Shown: piece by piece, positions 43,647 through 54,726 of the stretch | How positions within the stretch are numbered: position 1 is the first letter of the stretch | Layout of the letters: the number at the start of each line of letters is the position of its first letter | Source: Aureivirga marina | Lineage (GTDB): Bacteria > Bacteroidota > Bacteroidia > Flavobacteriales > Flavobacteriaceae | DNA length: 64,000 bases | Reading direction: 5' to 3' | Assembly: GCF_015767265.1 (NCBI RefSeq) | Contig: NZ_JADPIB010000002.1 | Location: forward strand, 62,001-126,000 | Made by a program: the position numbers and the translations under genes | Notes under the pieces: generated by a model | Told to the model about the DNA's origin: nothing | What the model saw: the letters and a program-made list of their open reading frames with translations, nothing else | Databases searched by the model: none

Positions 43647-44204
43647 ATGAAGCGAGAAATTCAGAATACAATAGAAGCATTAAAAAAAGAGGAAGTAATT
43701 CTTTATCCAACAGATACAATTTGGGGAATTGGTTGTGATGCTACTTGTGAAAAAGCTGTGCAACGTATCTATGAAATTAAAAATCGTGTGGCAACAAAAA
43801 GCATGATCATTTTGGTTTCTGATATAGAAATGTTACAAGATTATGTAGAAAAAGTACCTGAAAAAGCAATTGAAATCATCAAAAATCAAACAAGACCAAC
43901 TACAATTATTTATGAAGGAGCAAAAAATTTAGCTAAAAATGTTATTTCATCTGATGGTACGATTGCAATCCGAGTTGTTGATAATGAATTTTGTAAGGAA
44001 TTAATCAAAAATTATAAAAAACCAATTGTTTCTACCTCAGCAAACCTAAGTGGAGAGCCTTCTCCAAGTTCTTTTAAAGAAATTTCCAAACCAATTTTGG
44101 ATAACGTTGACTATATAGTAAATTTGCAGCGAGAAAAAATTTCCTCTATTGCTTCAAGAATCATTATGATTAGTGGAGAGGAAATTAAGGTAATTCGTGA
44201 ATAA
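43647..44204 (+). CDS. L-threonylcarbamoyladenylate synthase (Sua5/YrdC family)
   Basis: 185-residue Sua5/YrdC/TsaC-family enzyme that makes threonylcarbamoyl-AMP for the t6A modification of ANN-decoding tRNAs. It has ILYPTDTIWGIGCDA, the ring KR-containing YEIKNR, a substrate loop TRPTTIIYEG, and IVSTSANLSGEPSP. The length matches the single-domain form without a Sua5 C-terminal domain. It lies between the glycosyltransferase block and cca on the same strand with short gaps, so one transcript may join saccharide and tRNA genes. Confidence 0.92.
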   Translation: MKREIQNTIEALKKEEVILYPTDTIWGIGCDATCEKAVQRIYEIKNRVATKSMIILVSDIEMLQDYVEKVPEKAIEIIKNQTRPTTIIYEGAKNLAKNVISSDGTIAIRVVDNEFCKELIKNYKKPIVSTSANLSGEPSPSSFKEISKPILDNVDYIVNLQREKISSIASRIIMISGEEIKVIRE

Positions 44205-44210
44205 CACTAG

Positions 44211-45638
44211 ATGGAAGAAAGAAAAAATTATAAAGAAGCTTTAAAAGCTCCTATTTTTGAATATATTACGCAAGCTGCGGAAGAATTAAATCTTAACACG
44301 TATGTAATAGGAGGATTTGTTCGTGATTTTATTTTAAAAAGAGGAAATGCTAAAGATATTGATGTTGTAGCTGTCGGAAGCGGAATTGATTTAGCGAAGA
44401 AAGTAGCTTCTTTACTACCAAATAAACCAAAAGTTCAAGTTTTTAAAACTTATGGAACTGCAATGTTGCGTTTTCAGGAAGTGGAAATTGAATTTGTTGG
44501 TGCAAGAAAAGAATCTTATACAGAAGATAGTAGAAATCCAAAAGTAGAATCTGGAAGTTTGGAAGATGATCAAAACAGAAGAGATTTTACAATTAATGCT
44601 TTAGCTTTAAGTTTAAATAAAAATAATTTTGGAGATTTATTAGATCCATTTGATGGAATTAAAGATTTAGAATCAAAAATTATTCGCACACCTTTAGATC
44701 CAGATATTACATATTCGGATGATCCTTTACGTATGATGCGTGCAATTCGTTTTGCCACACAATTAGGATTTACAATTGAACAAAATTCTTTAGATGCGAT
44801 TACAAAAAATGCAGAAAGAATTGATATTATTACAAAAGAAAGAATTATTGTTGAAATCAATAAAATAATGCTTTCTCCTGTTCCTTCTCTTGGTTTTAAA
44901 CTTTTGTATAAAACTTTACTTTTACAAAGAATTATGCCTGAACTTACTGCGCTTCATGGTGTAGAAGATGTAGAAGGTCAAAAACATAAAGATAATTTTT
45001 ATCACACTTTAGAAGTTGTTGATAATATTTCTGAAAACACAGAAGATTTATGGCTTCGTTGGGCTGCTTTACTTCATGATATTGGGAAAGCTCCTACGAA
45101 AAAATTCAGCAAAAAAGTTGGATGGACTTTTCATGGACATGAATTTGTTGGTTCAAAAATGGTTTACAAATTATTTAAAAGATTACGTATGCCATTAAAT
45201 CATAAAATGAAATTAGTTCAAAAATTGGTTTTATTAAGTTCAAGACCAATTGTTTTAGCACAAGAAGTAACTGATTCTGCAGTTCGTAGATTAGTTTTTG
45301 ATGCTGGAGAAGATATTGATAGTTTAATGCTTTTATGTGAAGCGGATATCACAACTAAAAATCCAAAAAAATTCAAGAAATATCATAATAATTTCAAGAT
45401 TGTTCGTGAGAAAATTAAAGAAGTAGAAGAAAGAGATCGAATTCGAAACTTTCAACCTCCTATTTCTGGTGAATTAATTATGGAAACTTTTGACTTAAAA
45501 CCATGTAGAGAAATTGGTTTGATAAAAGATAGAATTAAAGAAGCAATTCTAGAAGGAGAAATTCCTAATGAATATGAAAAAGCATATCATTTTATGCTAG
45601 AACTTGGGAAAGAATATAATTTAGAATTAAAGAAATAA
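44211..45638 (+). CDS. cca: CCA tRNA nucleotidyltransferase / poly(A) polymerase family with HD domain
   Basis: 475-residue class II nucleotidyltransferase. The head domain has [12 protein letters not shown] and the catalytic [37 protein letters not shown] and the neck follow. The C-terminal half has an HD phosphohydrolase domain with [13 protein letters not shown]. Adding CCA to tRNA 3' ends is the expected role. It starts 6 nt after the Sua5-like gene, and both act on tRNA. A strong bidirectional terminator follows. Confidence 0.93.
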   Translation: MEERKNYKEALKAPIFEYITQAAEELNLNTYVIGGFVRDFILKRGNAKDIDVVAVGSGIDLAKKVASLLPNKPKVQVFKTYGTAMLRFQEVEIEFVGARKESYTEDSRNPKVESGSLEDDQNRRDFTINALALSLNKNNFGDLLDPFDGIKDLESKIIRTPLDPDITYSDDPLRMMRAIRFATQLGFTIEQNSLDAITKNAERIDIITKERIIVEINKIMLSPVPSLGFKLLYKTLLLQRIMPELTALHGVEDVEGQKHKDNFYHTLEVVDNISENTEDLWLRWAALLHDIGKAPTKKFSKKVGWTFHGHEFVGSKMVYKLFKRLRMPLNHKMKLVQKLVLLSSRPIVLAQEVTDSAVRRLVFDAGEDIDSLMLLCEADITTKNPKKFKKYHNNFKIVREKIKEVEERDRIRNFQPPISGELIMETFDLKPCREIGLIKDRIKEAILEGEIPNEYEKAYHFMLELGKEYNLELKK

Positions 45639-45640
45639 AA

Positions 45641-45674
45641 CAAAAAATCCAGAATTTAAATTCTGGATTTTTCG
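45641..45674. terminator. Bidirectional terminator after cca
   Basis: Perfect palindrome AAATCCAGAATTT / AAATTCTGGATTT with flanking A and T runs. Confidence 0.9.
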
Positions 45675-45700
45675 TTTACATATATGTTGTAAAATATTTT

Positions 45701-46339
45701 TTATTCTTGGATTCTCTGATATACTGTATAAATTTCTAAATTTTGAGTAGATTCCACTCCATTTTCATTTATAGTAGTATCTTCAATTGTTTTAACTTTA
45801 AAAGTTGTTTCAGTTAATTCTAAAATCGTTACTGTTCCTGCACCTTCTGACTGTGATTCTCCATTTGTCAATGAAGTCATTCCTTCCATAGATAATATAT
45901 TATCTTCTAATAACTCCCAATTTCCAGAAGCTTCAAAAGAAGCAGAAGAATTCTGAATAAATGGTGTACCTCCACTTAAAGAAGTCGACAATTGGATTAA
46001 AACTGTACCAGAACTTTCGTAATTATTAGGGTTTTCTGTCATTGTTAAAGTTACATCTGTTTCCACTGTTTCTCCTACATATGAAAAATTCTGTGTAATT
46101 CCAGCAACTGTAGAAGTCCCTGTACCAGTATAATCAATGGAAACTAATTCCCAATTTCCAACTAATAATGATGTATCTACTTCAGAAGTTTCACTTCCAT
46201 CATTATTATTTTGATTATTGTTATCATCATTTTGATTTTGTTGGTTATTAGATATGTTAACTCCATCATCATCTGTATTAGTACATGACACAAAACCTAC
46301 AATTAAAATAATTGCGAAAAGTAAATTAATTTTTTTCAT
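45701..46339 (-). CDS. Lipocalin-like lipoprotein
   Basis: 212 residues from the Met at 46339 (MKKINLLFAI), preferred over an ATG 24 nt upstream because it gives a standard lipoprotein signal with lipobox FVSC (C19). An Asn/Gln/Asp-rich linker (about 25-55) follows, reflecting a low-complexity DNA run near 46200-46250. The mature domain (LVGNWELVSIDY onward) looks like the small lipocalin-type barrel common in Bacteroidota lipoproteins. It carries a TNTDDD tail after the Cys that may direct surface exposure. Function unknown. Convergent with cca. Confidence 0.75.
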   Translation of the reverse strand: MKKINLLFAIILIVGFVSCTNTDDDGVNISNNQQNQNDDNNNQNNNDGSETSEVDTSLLVGNWELVSIDYTGTGTSTVAGITQNFSYVGETVETDVTLTMTENPNNYESSGTVLIQLSTSLSGGTPFIQNSSASFEASGNWELLEDNILSMEGMTSLTNGESQSEGAGTVTILELTETTFKVKTIEDTTINENGVESTQNLEIYTVYQRIQE

Positions 46340-46380
46340 CTCTATTTTTTTTATTTGCTGCAATTATACAAAAATTTATT

Positions 46381-46417
46381 AAAAAAGTCCAATAACCTAA
46401 AAGATTATTGGACTTCT
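46381..46417 (-). terminator. Terminator after lon
   Basis: Stem AAGTCCAATAA / TTATTGGACTT with six T residues on the minus strand, 25 nt past the lon stop. Confidence 0.88.
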
Positions 46418-46439
46418 CGTTTTAAAGATATGTCAATGT

Positions 46440-48923
46440 TTATGCGTTTTTCTCTTTATTTTCAGTAAAAGTTAATTCCACTGGACTTTTCACTTTTTCA
46501 TCCAAAACTGCAATATCAATAACTTCTTTCATTTCTTTCACATAATGGAAAGTTAAACCTTTTAAATATTCTTTTTTAATCTCTTGAATATCTTTTTTAT
46601 TTGCTTCAGAAAGAATTATTTCTTTAATATTTGCTCTTTTCGCTGCAAGAATCTTTTCTTTAATTCCTCCAACAGGAAGTACTTTTCCTCTTAAAGTAAT
46701 TTCCCCAGTCATTGCAATATGCGCTTTCACTTTTTTCTGCGTAAATACAGAAACAAGAGAAGTCAACATTGTAATTCCTGCACTTGGTCCATCTTTTGGA
46801 GTTGCACCTTCAGGAACGTGAATATGAACTTTATAATTATCAAAAACTTTATAGTCAATTCCGAAATCTGCTGCATTTGCTTTGATATATTCCATCGCAA
46901 TTGTTGCAGATTCTTTCATTACTTTTCCTAAATTCCCTGTAATAGTAAGTGCTCCTTTTCCTTTAGAAAGAATCGATTCGATAAATAAAATATCTCCTCC
47001 AACACTTGTCCAAGCTAAACCTGTAACAACTCCAGCAACATCATTATTCTCATATTTATCTCTATCTAAATGAGAAACTCCAAGAACATCAGAAATATCT
47101 TGGTTTGTTACTTTAATATTATATTCATCTTCCATTGCAATAGATTTCGCAGCATGACGAACCATTTTTGCAATTTGTTTTTCTAAAGTACGAACTCCAG
47201 ATTCTCTTGTATACCCAGAAACTATTTTCTCTAATTGTGGTTTTCCAATTTTTAATTGATCTTGGTTTAAACCATGTTCTTTTAATTGTTTTGGTAATAA
47301 ATGTTTCTTTGCAATTTCTACTTTTTCTTCTACAGTATAACCTGTAACATTAATGATTTCCATTCTGTCACGAAGTGGTGCAGGAATTGCTCCTAAATTA
47401 TTTGCAGTAGCAATGAAAAGAACTTTCGATAAATCATAACCTACTTCTAAGAAATTATCATAGAAGGTTGTGTTTTGTTCAGGATCTAAAACTTCTAACA
47501 TCGCAGAAGAAGGATCCCCTTGATTTGCTGAAGCCAATTTATCAATCTCATCTAAAACGAAAACTGGATTAGACGTTCCACTTTTTTTGATACCTTGAAT
47601 AATTCTTCCAGGCATTGCACCAATATAAGTTTTTCTATGTCCACGAATTTCTGCTTCATCACGTAAACCACCTAAAGACATACGAACATATTTTCTTCCT
47701 ACTGCTTCTGCAATAGATTTTCCAAGAGATGTTTTTCCAACTCCAGGAGGTCCATATAAACAAATAATTGGCGACTTCATATCACCTTTTAATTTTAAAA
47801 CGGCTAAATACTCAATAATTCTTTCTTTAACTTTATCTAAACCAAAATGATCTCTATCTAAAATCTTTTGCGCTTTCTTTAAATCAAATTTATCTTGTGA
47901 ATATTCTCCCCAAGGTAATTCTAACATTAAATCTAAATAATTTCTTTGTACAGAATATTCTGCCATTTGAGGATTCATTCTTTGAAGTCTTCCAATTTCT
48001 TTTTCAAAAACTTTTTTCACTTCATCAGACCATTTTTTCTTTTTGGCCTTCTCTTTCATTTCATCTAATTCTTCCTCAAAAGAAACTCCACCTAATTCTT
48101 CTTGAATCGTTTTTAATTGTTGGTGAAGATAATATTCTCTTTGTTGCTGATCCATATCCGTACGAGTTTTCGATTGGATATCATTACGCAACTCTAAACG
48201 TTGCAACTCTAAGTCCATTTTACTTAAAGTTTGTAACGCTCTATCTTTTAAATCATCAATTTTTAATAAATTCTGTTTTTCTTCCACACTTAAATTCATG
48301 TTAGAAGAAACAAAATTGATTAAGAATGAATTACTTTCAATATTTTTAATTGCAAAACTAGCTTCTGAAGGTAAATTCGGATTTTCACGAATAATTTTTA
48401 AAGCTAAATCTCGAATAGACTCTATAATTGCTTCAAATTCTCTATCCCCAATTTCTGGACGATTTTCAGGAACAGGAACCGTTGTAGCTTTCATAAAAGG
48501 TTCTTCTTGAATCACTTCTTTTACTTCAAACCTTTTCTTTCCTTGAATTATTACAGTTGTATTTCCATCAGGCATTTTTAACACTCTTAAAATACGTGCT
48601 ACAGTTCCTACTCTATGGATATCATCAACTGAAGGATTTTCTACATTTTCATTTTTTTGAGCTACTACTCCTATTACTTTATTTCCTTTATTTGCTTCTT
48701 TAATTAAAGCAATAGATTTATCTCTTCCTGCTGTAATAGGAATTACAACACCAGGAAAAAGAACCGTATTTCGAAGTGGTAAAATTGGAAGAACATCTGG
48801 CAATTCCTCATTATTGATTCTCTCTTCATCTTCAGGAGTCATCAATGGGATTAATTCAGCATCTTCATCAAATATATTTTCTAGTGACAATTTGTCAAAT
48901 CTTATAAATTTCGAATCACTCAT
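46440..48923 (-). CDS. lon: ATP-dependent protease Lon
   Basis: 827-residue Lon protease, which degrades misfolded and regulatory proteins in the cytoplasm. The N-terminal substrate domain ([14 protein letters not shown]) spans about 40-240, a coiled coil comes next, then the AAA+ module with Walker [10 protein letters not shown] and Walker [12 protein letters not shown]. The protease domain has the Ser-Lys dyad S714 ([11 protein letters not shown]) and K757 (VGGIKEK). Length and spacing are normal. No heat-shock CIRCE element is evident upstream; a near-consensus box (TAACTTTA, minus strand, 49099-49106) is the best promoter candidate. Confidence 0.97.
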   Translation of the reverse strand: MSDSKFIRFDKLSLENIFDEDAELIPLMTPEDEERINNEELPDVLPILPLRNTVLFPGVVIPITAGRDKSIALIKEANKGNKVIGVVAQKNENVENPSVDDIHRVGTVARILRVLKMPDGNTTVIIQGKKRFEVKEVIQEEPFMKATTVPVPENRPEIGDREFEAIIESIRDLALKIIRENPNLPSEASFAIKNIESNSFLINFVSSNMNLSVEEKQNLLKIDDLKDRALQTLSKMDLELQRLELRNDIQSKTRTDMDQQQREYYLHQQLKTIQEELGGVSFEEELDEMKEKAKKKKWSDEVKKVFEKEIGRLQRMNPQMAEYSVQRNYLDLMLELPWGEYSQDKFDLKKAQKILDRDHFGLDKVKERIIEYLAVLKLKGDMKSPIICLYGPPGVGKTSLGKSIAEAVGRKYVRMSLGGLRDEAEIRGHRKTYIGAMPGRIIQGIKKSGTSNPVFVLDEIDKLASANQGDPSSAMLEVLDPEQNTTFYDNFLEVGYDLSKVLFIATANNLGAIPAPLRDRMEIINVTGYTVEEKVEIAKKHLLPKQLKEHGLNQDQLKIGKPQLEKIVSGYTRESGVRTLEKQIAKMVRHAAKSIAMEDEYNIKVTNQDISDVLGVSHLDRDKYENNDVAGVVTGLAWTSVGGDILFIESILSKGKGALTITGNLGKVMKESATIAMEYIKANAADFGIDYKVFDNYKVHIHVPEGATPKDGPSAGITMLTSLVSVFTQKKVKAHIAMTGEITLRGKVLPVGGIKEKILAAKRANIKEIILSEANKKDIQEIKKEYLKGLTFHYVKEMKEVIDIAVLDEKVKSPVELTFTENKEKNA

Positions 48924-49334
48924 AGTGTATTTTTAGTCATTTTGTCATGTAAATATTTTGTATTGATAAAATCGCAATTGAATTTAACCTTAAAAGCATT
49001 GATTTTTAAATATTTACACAAATTCCATTTGAATTTCTATACAATTATTTCAATTGTTATGCCAAATGATTTTTAGGTATTTAGACGTAATTTTTATGTA
49101 AAGTTATCATTTTGATTCCAAATGCAAGATTGAATTTTATTTTTTTGGGAAAAACTTATCTTAAATAGACATTTATTATTAATGTTTCGTAAAATTCTTT
49201 AATTATCTGAAATAAAAATTAATGAAATCAAGTAACTTTTTAACGAATAAATATTTAAAAACCTACTTAACAATCATTTAGAACATTCCATAAATCAATT
49301 TCATTTTAAAAGGATATTGTATCTTTGCAAAATT
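48924..49334. other. Divergent intergenic region lon-queE
   Basis: About 410 nt of AT-rich sequence with the lon upstream region and the queE promoter at its right end. I see no tRNA-like fold, riboswitch-like conserved block or reading frame. Confidence 0.5.
49320..49327 (+). promoter_or_regulatory. -7 box TATCTTTG for queE
   Basis: Exact TAnnTTTG only 7 nt before the ATG at 49335. It implies a leaderless or nearly leaderless mRNA and excludes the upstream in-frame ATG at 49317. Confidence 0.6.
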
Positions 49335-49964
49335 ATGGATACGAAGACAAAAGAGTTAATAGAAAAAGGTAGAATGCTACCAATGATGGAAGAATTTTAT
49401 ACCATTCAAGGAGAAGGTGGTTTTACAGGAACAGCTGCTTATTTCGTAAGAATTGGTGGATGTGATGTTGGTTGTCATTGGTGTGATGTGAAGGAAAGTT
49501 GGAATGCAGAACTTCATCCACCTACAGATGTAGATCAAATTATTGCAAATTGTGTAAAATATTCTGATACAGTTGTAATCACTGGAGGAGAACCTTTGAT
49601 GTGGGATTTAACGTATCTTACTGAAAATTTACAAAAACAAAATATTCGTACGCACATTGAAACTTCTGGAGCCTATCCTCTTTCTGGTGTTTGGAATTGG
49701 ATTTGTCTTTCTCCTAAAAAAACAAAATTGCCTCTTGATGAAGTTGCTTTAAAAGCAAATGAATTAAAAGTAATTATTTATAATAATAATGACTTTAAAT
49801 TTGCAGAAGAACAAGCGAAAAGAGTTGGGAAAGATTGTAAACTTTATTTACAACCTGAATGGAGTAATCGAGAAAAAATGACACCTAAAATTATCGATTA
49901 TGTAATGGAAAACCCTAAATGGAAAATATCTTTACAAACTCACAAATATTTAAACATTCCTTAA
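49335..49964 (+). CDS. queE: 7-carboxy-7-deazaguanine synthase
   Basis: 209-residue radical-SAM enzyme of queuosine synthesis that converts carboxytetrahydropterin to CDG. The cluster motif is GGCDVGCHWCD (C43, C47, C50; CxxxCxxC). It also has FYTIQGEGGFTGTAAYF, VVITGGEPL and SPKKTKLP. I take the Met at 49335 as start because the -7 box overlaps the region of the earlier one. No other queuosine gene is adjacent. The identity is firm. Confidence 0.94.
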   Translation: MDTKTKELIEKGRMLPMMEEFYTIQGEGGFTGTAAYFVRIGGCDVGCHWCDVKESWNAELHPPTDVDQIIANCVKYSDTVVITGGEPLMWDLTYLTENLQKQNIRTHIETSGAYPLSGVWNWICLSPKKTKLPLDEVALKANELKVIIYNNNDFKFAEEQAKRVGKDCKLYLQPEWSNREKMTPKIIDYVMENPKWKISLQTHKYLNIP

Positions 49965-50025
49965 CCTTTTTGCATTTTTTTTATATATTGCAGCATCATT
50001 AATACAAAATTTATAATTTACTCTT

Positions 50026-50433
50026 ATGAAAAAAATATTACTATTATTTGTATTTGCATGCTTGTCAATTACACAAATAAATGCACAGAACTCAAAGTCA
50101 TTTGAAGACGATATTAATACATTATTAAGCTTAAAAGGAGGAACTGATTTTTTCCAAAAAGGAATTAATTCTCTTCAAAAGGATATTAAAAATGATGCAA
50201 ATTTTACAGCTGCAAAAGCTGAATTAAATGCATCAAAAACTCAAATCATGAGTTCTGCTGTTGAATATGTAAAAGCAACTTTTTCTCATTCTGATGTAAA
50301 AGCAATGATTTCAAATTTCAATTCTGGAAATAAATTAACTCAAAATTCTTTAGATTTTTCAAGAAGATGGAGAGCTTTAAGATCTAATTATGATAGAAAA
50401 GTAAAACAAGTTTATAAAACTTACGTACAATAA
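50026..50433 (+). CDS. Small exported helical protein of unknown function
   Basis: 135-residue protein with a signal peptide (residues 1-20, INA|QNS). The mature part is predicted mostly helical and basic (for example RRWRALRSNYDRKVKQVYKTYVQ at the C-terminus, shown here in two parts: RRWRALRSNYD and KQVYKTYVQ). No Cys and no recognised domain. A good terminator follows, so it is a single-gene unit. Confidence 0.68.
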   Translation: MKKILLLFVFACLSITQINAQNSKSFEDDINTLLSLKGGTDFFQKGINSLQKDIKNDANFTAAKAELNASKTQIMSSAVEYVKATFSHSDVKAMISNFNSGNKLTQNSLDFSRRWRALRSNYDRKVKQVYKTYVQ

Positions 50434-50461
50434 AAAAAGCATTTTTTTAATAATAAAATTA

Positions 50462-50499
50462 AAGAGGTTAAGTTGAAATTTTCAATTTAACCTTTTTTA
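50462..50499 (+). terminator. Terminator after the exported helical protein gene
   Basis: Imperfect stem AGGTTAAGTTGAAA pairing with TTTCAATTTAACCT (one G-T pair), followed by six T residues. Confidence 0.85.
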
Positions 50500-50640
50500 T
50501 TTTACATTTTTTAACTAACTTAAATAACAGATTTACAGTTAAATACAAATAAAAAATATTTTTTCAGTAAATTTTGTAAAGTTTTTAATGATACACGTCT
50601 ACTTTAAAAATTTTAAGAAACAAATAATCATTTATACATT

Positions 50641-51024
50641 ATGAACAAATATCTTTCACTTTTATTTAGAATTGTTGTCGCTGTTATTTTAGTGCAAACA
50701 TTAAGATTCAAATTCACAGCACATCCGGATAGTGTATATATTTTTACAAAAGTAGGCATGGAACCATTCGGAAGAATTGGTGTTGGAGTTTCTGAATTAA
50801 TTGCAGCTGTTTTAATTCTTATTCCTCAAACAATTTGGTTAGGTTCTCTTTTAACTGTTGGAATTATTGGTGGAGCAATTTTATTACACCTTACAGTTTT
50901 AGGAATCGAAATAAACGGAGATGGAGGAACTGTTTTTTATATGGCTCTTGTAACTTTCATTTTAAGTTTAATCTTATTATGGAGCGAAAGAAAAAAGATT
51001 CCAATCATTGGTAAAAAACTTTAA
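50641..51024 (+). CDS. DoxX family membrane protein
   Basis: 127-residue membrane protein with four predicted helices (about 4-22, 47-65, 70-88, 98-116). The N-terminal RIVVAVILVQTLRFKF and the GRIGVGVSELIAAVLIL pattern are those of DoxX/DoxD-like proteins. Members range from quinol oxidase subunits to redox-related membrane proteins, so no specific role is assigned. It stands alone on the plus strand. Confidence 0.85.
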   Translation: MNKYLSLLFRIVVAVILVQTLRFKFTAHPDSVYIFTKVGMEPFGRIGVGVSELIAAVLILIPQTIWLGSLLTVGIIGGAILLHLTVLGIEINGDGGTVFYMALVTFILSLILLWSERKKIPIIGKKL

Positions 51025-51111
51025 CAAATCTATAAGAAAAAATTCATCTTTTATTACCCATATTTGACTGTTGTAAATTATTTATTAATTAATTAACAAA
51101 TTTTTATTATT

Positions 51112-51336
51112 ATGGGGAGACCAGCTACTAAACCAGGAAAATTAAGAGACGGATTTTACATTGAAGTAAGAAACAGAGGAGAGAAGACAGGAATTAAGCT
51201 GAGAAGAGAAACAAGAAAAGCAATGGATGCTGCTATTGAACAATACAGCAGAATTAAAGAAATTGTAATTCTTGGTGAATCTAAAAACGGAAAATGGGTT
51301 GATCAGAAGAATAGTAAAATTTATAGTATCTCCTAA
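51112..51336 (+). CDS. Conserved small basic protein
   Basis: 74-residue cytoplasmic protein, net basic, starting MGRPATKPGKLRDGFYIEVRN. The GRPATKP start resembles an AT-hook-like or nucleic-acid-binding tail, and the rest looks like a small alpha/beta domain. I recall close homologues across flavobacteria with no assigned function. It has clear coding character and is followed 50 nt later by a strong terminator. A role with DNA or RNA is only a guess. Confidence 0.75.
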   Translation: MGRPATKPGKLRDGFYIEVRNRGEKTGIKLRRETRKAMDAAIEQYSRIKEIVILGESKNGKWVDQKNSKIYSIS

Positions 51337-51383
51337 ATTTTCCAGTTATGACTCCAAAGAAACTTAGATATAATTCTATAACT

Positions 51384-51422
51384 TAAAGCGTCTAAAATTC
51401 AAAATGAACTTTAGACGCTTTC
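51384..51422. terminator. Bidirectional terminator between small basic protein gene and ligA
   Basis: Perfect 12-bp stem AAAGCGTCTAAA / TTTAGACGCTTT with a 13-nt loop, between convergent genes. Confidence 0.9.
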
Positions 51423-51431
51423 TTATTTATA

Positions 51432-53501
<2,070 letters not shown>

Positions 53502-53510
53502 TTAATTTGG

Positions 53511-53633
53511 GCACTTCATTCCTTTCTTTTTTTTTAGAAAAAAGAAAAAATATCGGGCTTTCGGCAGTCGCTTTTTGGCTGCAAAAATGCAGGCATCCAA
53601 AAGAGCTTCAACAATTGCCTCTATCCCTAGTGC
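53511..53633. repeat. Dispersed structured intergenic repeat, copy 2
   Basis: Diverged copy of the element at 1619-1700. Outer arms GCACT (53511-53515) and AGTGC (53629-53633) enclose TCGGGCTTTC, a nested stem CTTTTTGG / CCAAAAGAG with an inner CTGCA/TGCAG, and ATCCCTA. Sequence changes in the arms are matched on the other side, so the structure seems conserved more than the sequence. It lies between divergent genes, so it is not simply a terminator. The apparent open frame 53502-53714 on the minus strand is an artefact. Confidence 0.7.
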
Positions 53634-53675
53634 GATTTTCAGATAAATTGTAACTTTAAGTTTAAAACTAAAAAA

Positions 53676-54197
53676 ATGAAAAATCAACAAATTGCAATCA
53701 TCGGAGCAAACCAAGATTTATGTAATCAAGATCTTTATGATTTCGTATATCAAGTAGGAAAAATACTTTCTAAATTTGACATAACTGTTTTAAATGGAGG
53801 AAAAGGTGGCGTTATGGAAGCTGTTTCAAAAGGAATTTTTGAAAATAAAAACAGAAAAGCAAAAATCGTCGGAATTTTACCAGAAAAAGATACAAGTCTT
53901 GGAAATAATTTTTTAGATATAACTATTTGTACAGGTTTAGGAGAAATGCGAAATTCTTTAATTGTAAGTTCTGCTGATTTTGTAATTGCTTTTGGAGGCG
54001 GTTCAGGAACTTTAATTGAACTTGGTTTTTGTGCAAAATACCAAAAGAAAACATTTTGTTATAAAACCGAAACTGGTTGGAGTAGTTATTTTTCAGAACA
54101 TAATATTGATGAAAGAAATTCAGGTTTATTAGTTTGTTTTTCTAATATTGAAGAACTAGAATCTCTAATAAATTTAGAACTAAAAAAATCCTCTTAA
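53676..54197 (+). CDS. LOG/TIGR00725-like nucleotide-binding protein
   Basis: 173-residue single Rossmann-fold protein related to LOG (lysine decarboxylase-like) and TIGR00725/molybdenum-cofactor-carrier families. It has IAIIGANQD, then NGGKGGVMEAVSKG and FGGGSGTLIELGF in place of the classical PGGxGTxxE. Because the first Pro is missing and the motif is GGGSGTLIE, it is closer to the MoCo-carrier-like branch than to cytokinin-activating LOG enzymes. Its ligand is unknown. The terminator stem begins inside the last codons. Confidence 0.78.
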   Translation: MKNQQIAIIGANQDLCNQDLYDFVYQVGKILSKFDITVLNGGKGGVMEAVSKGIFENKNRKAKIVGILPEKDTSLGNNFLDITICTGLGEMRNSLIVSSADFVIAFGGGSGTLIELGFCAKYQKKTFCYKTETGWSSYFSEHNIDERNSGLLVCFSNIEELESLINLELKKSS

Positions 54198-54218
54198 GTT
54201 TAAACAAAAGAGGATTTT
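54186..54218. terminator. Terminator overlapping the LOG-like stop codon
   Basis: Stem AAATCCTCTT / AAGAGGATTT with the stop codon just at the end of the left arm. A T-rich tail follows on the plus strand. Convergent with the DUF4268 gene. Confidence 0.75.
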
Positions 54219-54238
54219 ACATATTTTTTTTATAAAAC

Positions 54239-54667
54239 TTATCCTTTTATTACATCTTCAAACATATAGAAAAACTCTTCAAATTTTTCCATATTTTCAT
54301 TTAGAAACACCATTGTTTCTTGCCATGTTTTTTTATTGTGAATACAAACTTTGTCTTTCTGAATATAAATTCTTGAAATTTCTTTTCCATTTTCTAAAAC
54401 ATAACAATCTTCGAAAATTAATCCTTGAATATAATCTTCTTCCAAAATTTTCTTGAAAGATTCAAATTTCTCATAATAATGAATTCTCGATTCCAAATCT
54501 CTACATTCAATATCTAAAGCAACCATCGCAGATTTTCTATCAAAATAAAATTTGAATGCTACATCTTTAATTTTTGTATTGTATAAAATCCACTTTCTTG
54601 GAAATGATTTTCCAAATGAAGTCCAAAATTCTTGTTTTAATCTTCTTGATTCTTCTTTGCTGAACAT
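54239..54667 (-). CDS. DUF4268 family protein
   Basis: 142-residue protein. The pattern MFSKEESRRLKQEFWTSFG, then KWILYNTKIKDVAFKFYFDR and an aromatic C-terminal helix (FEEFFYMFEDVIKG), matches the DUF4268 family. In larger proteins that fold occurs beside nuclease or restriction-like domains, but here it is alone. Cytoplasmic, function unknown. Minus-strand single gene next to the sulfurtransferase gene. Confidence 0.8.
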   Translation of the reverse strand: MFSKEESRRLKQEFWTSFGKSFPRKWILYNTKIKDVAFKFYFDRKSAMVALDIECRDLESRIHYYEKFESFKKILEEDYIQGLIFEDCYVLENGKEISRIYIQKDKVCIHNKKTWQETMVFLNENMEKFEEFFYMFEDVIKG

Positions 54668-54726
54668 ATAATTGATTTTAAAAAGCGGGCAAATTTCTTA
54701 AAAATTATTCATTTTAAAAAACAAAT

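Noticed and set aside
47897-48304. 135-residue plus-strand frame inside lon
   Set aside because: Opposite a fully conserved part of lon; no start signal or family.
48924-49334. tRNA or riboswitch in the lon-queE gap
   Set aside because: No T-loop-like GGTTCGA, no cloverleaf arms, and no preQ1-like block seen by eye; queE is preceded directly by a promoter box.
53502-53714. 70-residue minus-strand frame between ligA and the LOG-like gene
   Set aside because: It covers the structured repeat and overlaps the LOG-like start; similar short frames over this repeat type are probably mis-annotations elsewhere too.
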